DNA of 11,435 nt from an uncultured Ruminococcus sp. (GTDB lineage: Bacteria > Bacillota > Clostridia > Oscillospirales > Ruminococcaceae), in the NCBI GenBank assembly GCA_947174085.1, contig CAMWHN010000039.1:1-11435 (forward strand). The letters are read 5' to 3'. The notes beneath the pieces are model-generated. The model searched no databases and was not told the DNA's origin. It saw nothing but the letters and a program-made list of their open reading frames with translations. Positions 5,940-11,435 of the stretch are shown here, piece by piece. The translations under genes were made by a program, and so were the position numbers. Each line of letters opens with the position of its first letter. The first letter of the stretch is position 1.

Positions 5940-6602
5940 ATGATTTTTGATATATTGGAAATGGAAGAATATTCTTCTGGAACAGAAACAGAAAAAGGAA
6001 AAATGCTTCTCGGCAAAATTTATGATTCGTCTGACGAAGAACTAGTAAAAATGCGTGCTAAGGCACATAGATTATCACATGATTATAATAATTGTTATGA
6101 TGATGAACTAGAAAAAAGAAATGAAATTTTAAAACAATTACTTCCACATGCTGGAAAAGATTTATATTTGCAATCGCCAATTCAGTTTGATTATGGCATA
6201 TTTACAAAATTTGGTGACAGATGCTATGCGAATTTTAATTTTGTTGTATTAGATTGTGCGCCTGTTTTTATTGGCAATGATGTTTTTTTTGGTGCGAATT
6301 GTACTCTTGCAACACCAATTCACCCATTTTTGCCATCTGAACGTAATATGAAAACTCGTGAAGATGGTAGTTTATTTAATTTAGAATACGCAAAACCAAT
6401 TAAAATTGGCAGTAATTGTTGGATTGCAAGTAATGTGACTATCTGTGGCGGTGTAACAATTGGTGATAATACGATTATTGGTGCAGGAAGCGTTGTAACC
6501 AGAGATATTCCCTCTGATGTGCTTGCGGTGGGAAATCCTTGCAAAGTAATTAGAAAATTAACAGAACAAGATTCTATTTATTTAAAAAAAGAATTATTTT
6601 AA
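5940..6602 (+). CDS. Maltose/galactoside-type O-acetyltransferase (left-handed beta-helix)
   Basis: A 220-residue cytoplasmic acyltransferase expected to move acetyl from acetyl-CoA to a sugar hydroxyl, like maltose O-acetyltransferase, LacA or NodL. Residues about 17-70 match the N-terminal Mac domain (TEKGKMLLGKIYDSSDEEL, then a helical stretch ending KQLLPHAG). Residues about 75-205 form the hexapeptide-repeat beta-helix: APVFIGNDVFFGANC, the loop ATPIHPFLPSERN, then IKIGSNCWIASNVTICGGVTIGDN in segments, IIGAGSVVTRDIP and AVGNPCKVIR. His128 in the IHP loop lines up with the catalytic His115 of E. coli LacA. It is 20-30 residues longer than typical members, mostly an N-terminal extension (residues 1-16). 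The sugar acceptor cannot be read from sequence. No promoter is visible between the upstream terminator and the gene. Its stop codon touches that of the convergent germination operon. Confidence 0.95.
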   Translation: MIFDILEMEEYSSGTETEKGKMLLGKIYDSSDEELVKMRAKAHRLSHDYNNCYDDELEKRNEILKQLLPHAGKDLYLQSPIQFDYGIFTKFGDRCYANFNFVVLDCAPVFIGNDVFFGANCTLATPIHPFLPSERNMKTREDGSLFNLEYAKPIKIGSNCWIASNVTICGGVTIGDNTIIGAGSVVTRDIPSDVLAVGNPCKVIRKLTEQDSIYLKKELF

Positions 6603-6609
6603 TTATTCT
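6584..6609 (-). terminator. Weak candidate terminator of the germination operon
   Basis: Read on the - strand, AGAAT (6605-6609) pairs with ATTCT (6590-6594), extended inside by 3 bp after a mismatch, and is followed by a T7 run (6584-6590). It spans the end of the gerC-like gene and the last codons of the acetyltransferase. There is no GC core, so efficiency is doubtful, but nothing better is visible at this end of the operon. Confidence 0.3.
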
Positions 6610-7514
6610 ATACTAACTGAAATTTCAACTTCTGGTTTTAAATTTTTATTTATTTCTATATTGGCATTTTCTAATAAATCTTGCATACCGATAACATCAG
6701 CATTGGCTCTTAGCATTTCTAAAACAGCGAATTTACATTGTTTTGTAATTAATTTCTGAAGCATATCACGCAATTCTTCATTACTATCTTTTGTATTCAC
6801 TATCACATGATAATATAATTTGTCCTGTTGGCTGGATTTCTGTAATTTCGTTTTTTCAATAAAAATATCTTGTTCCCCGTCTGGTGTTTCTAATGTCATA
6901 GTGAAACTTCCAGAATTACGGCGCAACCAGTACATGCCTTTTGATGCCGTATCAGATAATTTTGTACAAGTGCCGTTTTTATGCAATAATACTAATTCTG
7001 GATAATCTTGTGATTTGGATTCTGCCGGAATTAATGCCGTTTCCCAAATGCCATGCCATTCGTTTAAAGCTGTAGATAATTCTGTAGAACTTAATAAACC
7101 GTTTTGTTCTGACATGCGTATCATATGAACAGTAGCTGTGCTGTCAGCGTCTTGGAAATATTTTTTAGGATTGGTATATAAAATTTTACATGCCGGCGAA
7201 AGTCCTTGTTGAAATAATAATTCTTCTGCCGGCTCTAATGTGCAAGTACCGTCAAGGCATAATAATTCTGTATGACCAATAAAAACTTTGCCACCGTTGA
7301 CAGATTCTTCACAGCGCAATACTTCGGCAATGCTAGTACCTGTTACTGCTTCTGTATCAGAATCTTGTTCAAAGCCTTGTGTATAAAAGCTTAATTGCTT
7401 ATCACAGGTTAAGCCTATGGCTTGTGTATATACTCTATCTGCAATAGATTCTGAACTACAACCAGTTAATAATAAGCTTAATAATAAAAAAATTAATAAT
7501 TTAAAATGCTTCAT
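6603..7514 (-). CDS. Ger(x)C family germinant-receptor lipoprotein (C subunit)
   Basis: A 303-residue lipoprotein, third gene of the ger operon. Residues 1-18 are a lipoprotein signal with lipobox LTGC (Cys19), so it is expected to be anchored on the outer face of the spore inner membrane with the A and B subunits. After the anchor, DRVYTQAIGLTCD matches the conserved opening of GerAC-type proteins. The C-terminal part (about 200-303, with helix EELRDMLQKLITKQCKFAVLEM and end VEISVSIE) fits the Ger(x)C C-terminal domain. It is shorter than Bacillus GerAC proteins (about 370-400), with less between the N- and C-terminal domains. The start overlaps the gerB end by 14 bp, and AAGGAG (7525-7530) lies 10 nt before it. 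The assignment rests on lipobox, conserved ends and operon place, since C subunits diverge strongly. The paralogue group and the germinant are unknown. Confidence 0.9.
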   Translation of the reverse strand: MKHFKLLIFLLLSLLLTGCSSESIADRVYTQAIGLTCDKQLSFYTQGFEQDSDTEAVTGTSIAEVLRCEESVNGGKVFIGHTELLCLDGTCTLEPAEELLFQQGLSPACKILYTNPKKYFQDADSTATVHMIRMSEQNGLLSSTELSTALNEWHGIWETALIPAESKSQDYPELVLLHKNGTCTKLSDTASKGMYWLRRNSGSFTMTLETPDGEQDIFIEKTKLQKSSQQDKLYYHVIVNTKDSNEELRDMLQKLITKQCKFAVLEMLRANADVIGMQDLLENANIEINKNLKPEVEISVSIE

Positions 7515-8520
7515 GCTGTGACTGCTCCTTGTGAATGGATTTAGAAAACTGTTTCATGCGTAATAGCAATGGGACTAGAAATGCTAATACCGGCAAGGAA
7601 ATTGTTGTAATAGATTGCATAATATTACTATCTGCAAGCCATGCCAATAACAGCATAAATAATAACGAAACCGGAGCTGTATATTTGCTGAATGCTGGGA
7701 ATAAAAATTCTGATAAATGCCCGATAATTCCAGTTTGTATGGTAATATGCATGATATATAGCATGACAAATACTAAAATATATAATGCGTCTGCACGTTG
7801 TCCTTGCAAAGGCTGTGACAGTGTTGTCAGCATAAAAAATGGATAGCCTGTTAATTCTGTTAGTCTCCCGCCGACCGTAATGCTTAAAAATAATATTAAT
7901 ATGCAAAATCCGGCTTTTGTGAGTAAATAGCTATTAATCGCCAGATTACGCCTGCCTTTTACTCTGTCCAGTAGTACCCATGCTATCATTAATTCGCAAC
8001 TTAAATTATTATAAATTGTAATACTATCCCAGAATCCTGTTCTAGTGAAAGCAATTCTGCTAATATCAATGCGTTTCCATGCGCCTAATATTAATATGAT
8101 AACAGAAATAATAAATAATGCTATCATAAATGGCGCACATCTTGCTGTTGCTTTTAATCCGACTGAACTAGTATATAAACATGTCAGGATAATTAAAATA
8201 CCGCCTGCTATTTTACTGGAATACGGTAATAATTGCGGTGGTGAAACTTCCCAAAGTTGTATAAAACTCTGCGCTCCCCATAATAAGAAAAATATAATAT
8301 ATAACATGCCTAGCCATTTCTGTGACTGGATTAATTTTTCAAAAGAACCTTGCCGTTTTGCTAATGCCAGCATAGGCAAGCAAAATAATATTTGTAATAA
8401 ACAGCCGGCGATTGTTCCTAAAATTTGTCCACTCTCGTTCATGGACGGAATACAAATCACTGACCATGCGCCACATAATACTAGAATACAAAATAATTGA
8501 CTACTACGAATTTTGCTCAT
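7501..8520 (-). CDS. Spore germination protein, GerB family (B subunit, permease-like)
   Basis: A 339-residue integral membrane protein of the GerAB/endospore germination permease family, a branch of the APC amino-acid transporter fold. About ten hydrophobic segments are visible, near residues 8-25, 33-54, 70-88, 104-122, 129-147, 170-185, 196-215, 243-265, 283-298 and 307-322, which agrees with the family's ten helices. The C-terminus is short, basic and hydrophilic. In Bacillus receptors the B subunit is the germinant-binding part; the ligand here cannot be predicted. The gene overlaps gerA by 17 bp and gerC by 14 bp, which implies translational coupling. Its ATG has a clear GGAGG (8527-8531) 6 nt upstream, inside gerA. 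Length is close to the usual 350-370. Confidence 0.94.
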   Translation of the reverse strand: MSKIRSSQLFCILVLCGAWSVICIPSMNESGQILGTIAGCLLQILFCLPMLALAKRQGSFEKLIQSQKWLGMLYIIFFLLWGAQSFIQLWEVSPPQLLPYSSKIAGGILIILTCLYTSSVGLKATARCAPFMIALFIISVIILILGAWKRIDISRIAFTRTGFWDSITIYNNLSCELMIAWVLLDRVKGRRNLAINSYLLTKAGFCILILFLSITVGGRLTELTGYPFFMLTTLSQPLQGQRADALYILVFVMLYIMHITIQTGIIGHLSEFLFPAFSKYTAPVSLLFMLLLAWLADSNIMQSITTISLPVLAFLVPLLLRMKQFSKSIHKEQSQHEAF

Positions 8521-9961
8521 GATATTCCTCCACTGTAAAATTACCGGACTGCATACGTTGGAAATTTACTCTTGTTGCGACATCTCGCATGGATTTCGAA
8601 ATAAATGGTGCTAATGGTGCTGTGACTGGAAATCCAAAATTTTCTGTTGCACAAAGATTATATAATGCTAACATGCCTAATAAACCGATTCCAAATAAGC
8701 CCCATAATCCGCCGACAATAATAAATAATAATCTCAAAACAGTAATAGGTGCATTTAAATCGGGTGTGACAAATGCTGCAATGACTGAAATAGCAACCAT
8801 TGTCAGCATAGGTGTGCTAATTAAACCAGATGCTACTGCCGAATCGCCTATAATTAAGCCTGATACAATGCTAACAGCTCCGCCAACGGATTTTGGCAAG
8901 CGTAGTCCTGCTTCTCGAATGACTTCATACATGAGTAATACAAATATCGTTTCTGTTGGTAATGACAATGGTGCTTCTTGTTCTGCTTCCGTGAGAATCA
9001 GCACAAGTGTACTGTTTAATAATTCGGGGTGATGCATGCAGACGGCAATATATAACGCTGGTAATAATACGGCTAAAAAAAATGCCAGATATTTTATCCA
9101 ACGGCTAAATCCTGCATAATAAGGCTTATTATTATAATCATCTAGTGTCTGAAAATTTTCGACAAATAATTTTGGAATGACGATTACAAACGGTGTGCCA
9201 TCAATTAATAATGCAATTCTGCCCTCTAGTAATTTTGAGCATAATACATCAGGACGTTGTGTTAAGCTGACACTGTCAAATAAACTGCCTCTGCATTTTT
9301 CTAAAAAAGATTGCAAATAGCCTGTTGATAATACTGTGTCTAATTCTACAGTCGCAAGCTTTTTTTTAATTTGTCGCAATAATTGTGGCGGTACTCTGTC
9401 TGTCATGTAACAAAGACATATATCTGTTTGACTAAGATTTCCAATTTGCGATAGTTCAAATTTTAATAATGGTGTTTTCATTCTACGGCGAATTAATGAC
9501 ATGTTAGTACGAATGGCTTCTATAAAACCATCTTGTGCGCCAAGTATATTTTTTTCGCCGGAGGGTTCGCCAATACTTCGCTTATCATAGCCCTGTACGC
9601 CAAAGGCTAATGCTTTATTTTGTCCCTCGGCTAATAAAATTACAAATCCGGAATATAATAATTTAAAAAAATCGCTATAATTTCTGACAACGGGTCTGTC
9701 TAAAGATAATAATAAATTTTCTTGAATATGCTGGAATAAATTTTCACTGTCTAACTGTATTGAAATTTCTGTCAAAGGCTTAATGATTAAATCTGTCATA
9801 ATAGCTGTAGATAACATGCCTTCACAAGCTATCACTGCACAGGAAATATTTCCAATGACTAAGCGATTAATTAATATATCTGAACTGTTTTCTGCAATTT
9901 GCCGGACTTCTGCAAGAGATTCTTCCAAATGTTCCGGTATTGATTTTTGTTTGATATTCAT
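8504..9961 (-). CDS. Spore germination protein, GerA family (A subunit)
   Basis: A 485-residue membrane protein, first gene of the operon and close to the usual 460-500. The N-terminal soluble part (1-285) carries family landmarks: RSIGEPSGEKNILGAQDGF (128-146) and IEAIRTNMSLIRRRMKTP (147-164), matching the EP..E...G...GF.E...TN..L.RRR signature, and EGRIALLIDGTPFVIVIP (246-263). The membrane part has helices near 290-310, 337-350, 361-380, 385-400 and 405-435, with PKSVGGAVSIVSGLIIG (356-372) and the following DSAVASGLIS as the conserved core. The tail (450-485) is hydrophilic. GerA subunits form the ion-channel part of germinant receptors that release ions from dormant spores. The start has an AGGGTG site (9975-9980) with a rather long 13-nt gap. 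The plus-strand DNA is A+T rich like its neighbours, with no sign of foreign origin. Confidence 0.96.
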   Translation of the reverse strand: MNIKQKSIPEHLEESLAEVRQIAENSSDILINRLVIGNISCAVIACEGMLSTAIMTDLIIKPLTEISIQLDSENLFQHIQENLLLSLDRPVVRNYSDFFKLLYSGFVILLAEGQNKALAFGVQGYDKRSIGEPSGEKNILGAQDGFIEAIRTNMSLIRRRMKTPLLKFELSQIGNLSQTDICLCYMTDRVPPQLLRQIKKKLATVELDTVLSTGYLQSFLEKCRGSLFDSVSLTQRPDVLCSKLLEGRIALLIDGTPFVIVIPKLFVENFQTLDDYNNKPYYAGFSRWIKYLAFFLAVLLPALYIAVCMHHPELLNSTLVLILTEAEQEAPLSLPTETIFVLLMYEVIREAGLRLPKSVGGAVSIVSGLIIGDSAVASGLISTPMLTMVAISVIAAFVTPDLNAPITVLRLLFIIVGGLWGLFGIGLLGMLALYNLCATENFGFPVTAPLAPFISKSMRDVATRVNFQRMQSGNFTVEEYHEQNS

Positions 9962-10022
9962 GAATTTAAAAATTCACCCTCTCGCAAATAATTTTAGAAT
10001 TAGTTTTGCCTTTTTTTCTTAA

Positions 10023-10050
10023 ATTATACAAGTCAGGTCTTAATTTACAA
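10023..10050 (-). promoter_or_regulatory. Candidate promoter of the ger operon
   Basis: On the - strand, TTGTAA (10050-10045) and TATAAT (10028-10023) are spaced 16 nt apart, a fair SigA-type match 60 nt before the gerA-like ATG. Bacillus ger operons use the forespore factor SigG. I looked for a SigG-like -10 (CATnnTA) with its -35 partner in this gap and did not find a convincing one, so the true promoter is uncertain. Confidence 0.4.
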
Positions 10051-10059
10051 AAAAAATTG

Positions 10060-10088
10060 TTGCATTTTTAAGAATTTTGTGATATAAT
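10060..10088 (+). promoter_or_regulatory. Promoter of the CapA-family lipoprotein gene
   Basis: TTGCAT at 10060-10065 and perfect TATAAT at 10083-10088 have a 17-nt spacer, with TG at 10080-10081 making an extended -10. An A8 tract (10049-10056) abuts the -35. The start point near 10095 gives a leader of about 47 nt. It lies back to back with the candidate ger promoter. Confidence 0.82.
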
Positions 10089-10141
10089 GTTTATGAAAAT
10101 CAAATTTTGCAGAAAAATCAAAATAAGAAAGGACTTGTATT

Positions 10142-11425
10142 ATGAAGTTTCGATATTTTGTGTTTTTGTCATTTGCAATACTCACTATGACAGGGTGCAA
10201 CCGTCAAGAAAAAATTGACTCTGAACATGTCATTGATATTTCTTCTGTTGGATTACCTGAACAGACAGAACCAACTACTGAACCGCCATTTAAACCGGCA
10301 AAAGTTAATTTCGTTGCGGTTGGTGATGATTTAGTGCATTCATATGTGTATTCTACGGCAAAAGAACAGGCTTCTGATGATACTAAAAAAGACTATGATT
10401 TTCATTATTGTTATGAAAATATAGCTGATAGAATTGCAAACGCAGATTTGGCTTTTGTCAATCAGGAAACGCTGATTTGTAACGGGAAATATGATATTTC
10501 CGGAACGAATTTGAATTTTAATTCTCCTGTAGAACTGGGCGATGATTTAATTGATATTGGCTTTGATATTATTAATATTGCAAATAATCATATGCTGGAT
10601 AAAACAGCTGACGGTCTGGAAGCGTGTCTGGATTACTGGAGCGACCAACAGTTTGAACATGATAATCTTGTTGTAATGGGTGCTTATTATAACGAAGAAG
10701 ATATGCAGGATTATAGAATTATCAAAGTAAAAGGTCTGAAATTTGGATTTTTAGGCTATACAGAGCATACAAACGGCTATTCACTTCCGGAATCTTCTGA
10801 CTTGCAAATTGTATATACAGATAATGAAGAATTAATCAAACAGCAAATCCAAGAACTTTCGGAACAAGTAGATTGTGTTATTGTTTCTGCACATTGGGGT
10901 ATAGAAGATTCTCATGAAGTAACTGACGAAGTCAAGGCATTAGCACAGAATATGATTAACTGGGGCGCAGATGTAATTATTGGAACAGGTTCACACACGC
11001 TTGAAACTATGGAATATTTAACTCGTGAAGACGGTTCAAAAGGATTTGTGTTTTATTCACTGGGGAATTTTATTTCTGCACAGACGGATAATTTTAACAT
11101 GGTCGGCGGTATGGGTATGTTTGATATCTGCCGTGACACAGAAGGTGTTATTACAATTGAAAATATTAAGCTTACGCCTTTGATTACACACTATGATTCC
11201 GGTCTGACAAATGTCCGTGTATATCCGTATGATTTATATACTGATGAATTAATAGAAAAGCATTATGTGCCGTATAGCTCCGGCGGTTCTTACAAAAGTT
11301 GGAATCGTGAAGTGATTGATACAATTATTCAAGAAAATGTCCCGAAACAATACCAATTTTTGACAGCTCCAGAGCAAGAGGAATCAGAACAGGAAACAGA
11401 ATCAGATTCTAGTAATAATGCTTAA
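10142..11425 (+). CDS. CapA-family (PGA_cap) metallophosphatase-like lipoprotein
   Basis: A 427-residue protein with lipoprotein signal 1-18 and lipobox MTGC (Cys19), so it should be anchored outside the cell membrane. After a Thr/Glu/Pro-rich linker (33-53), residues about 54-350 form the PGA_cap domain, a calcineurin-like fold. Metal-site style motifs stand in the family order: VAVGDDL (58-64), FVNQET (105-110), NIANNH (145-150), IVSAHWG (247-253), GTGSHTLE (281-288) and FYSLGNFI (304-311). The tail (410-427) is acidic and Ser/Glu-rich. Bacillus CapA/PgsA takes part in poly-gamma-glutamate capsule synthesis or export, but no capB/capC ligase genes are near, so a capsule role is not supported here. 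Many clostridia carry such lone CapA lipoproteins of unknown substrate. The ATG follows AAAGGA (10128-10133) by 8 nt. The stop lies 10 bases before the window ends, so its terminator is out of view. Confidence 0.95.
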   Translation: MKFRYFVFLSFAILTMTGCNRQEKIDSEHVIDISSVGLPEQTEPTTEPPFKPAKVNFVAVGDDLVHSYVYSTAKEQASDDTKKDYDFHYCYENIADRIANADLAFVNQETLICNGKYDISGTNLNFNSPVELGDDLIDIGFDIINIANNHMLDKTADGLEACLDYWSDQQFEHDNLVVMGAYYNEEDMQDYRIIKVKGLKFGFLGYTEHTNGYSLPESSDLQIVYTDNEELIKQQIQELSEQVDCVIVSAHWGIEDSHEVTDEVKALAQNMINWGADVIIGTGSHTLETMEYLTREDGSKGFVFYSLGNFISAQTDNFNMVGGMGMFDICRDTEGVITIENIKLTPLITHYDSGLTNVRVYPYDLYTDELIEKHYVPYSSGGSYKSWNREVIDTIIQENVPKQYQFLTAPEQEESEQETESDSSNNA

Positions 11426-11435
11426 AAAAGTGTAT

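Noticed and set aside
7535..9032. Open frames on the + strand opposite the ger genes, up to 151 codons.
   Set aside because: They are shadows of the gerA/gerB-like genes: no ribosome sites, no recognisable motifs, and the opposite strand codes for clear families.
9158..9166. TTCGACAAA, the reverse complement of the Spo0A box TTTGTCGAA.
   Set aside because: It lies deep inside the gerA-like coding region, far from any promoter. One such 9-mer in this AT-rich window is not surprising.

Overview
The window is low-GC DNA with Firmicutes-type signals: purine-rich Shine-Dalgarno sites, TTGACA/TATAAT-like promoters and stem-plus-T-run terminators. It carries a secreted protein with a duplicated type I dockerin and a spore-germination receptor operon. 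Together these suggest a spore-forming, anaerobic, fibre- or starch-degrading clostridium of the Ruminococcus/Oscillospiraceae kind. That placement is an inference from gene content; no rRNA or other phylogenetic marker is present.

Left part (1-4640, all +). A perfect-consensus promoter drives a secreted CAP/SCP-domain protein with an unusual cysteine-rich tail repeat. A secreted BspA-type leucine-rich-repeat protein ending in a dockerin follows, probably for docking onto a cohesin scaffold. Next comes GTP-dependent PEP carboxykinase (pckG), with two small inverted repeats in its leader that look like an operator. Each gene has its own promoter and terminator, so these are monocistronic units.

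Middle part (4641-6602, +). A cytoplasmic zinc-ribbon plus Sel1-repeat protein of unknown role has its own extended -10 promoter and a strong terminator. A maltose/galactoside-type O-acetyltransferase starts only 27 nt after that terminator and has no visible promoter of its own.

Right part (6603-11425). A gerA-gerB-gerC germinant-receptor operon runs on the - strand with overlapping genes. It ends exactly where the acetyltransferase ends, with no base between the two stop codons. Its first gene is divergent from a CapA-family lipoprotein gene on the + strand, whose promoter closely resembles that of the zinc-ribbon/Sel1 gene.

I saw no rRNA, tRNA, CRISPR array, insertion sequence, phage gene or defence system. 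No gap without a gene exceeds about 220 bases. Nothing here is clearly a new multi-gene system. The least familiar items are the CX4C repeat tail of the CAP protein, the zinc-ribbon/Sel1 protein and the matched promoter pair.
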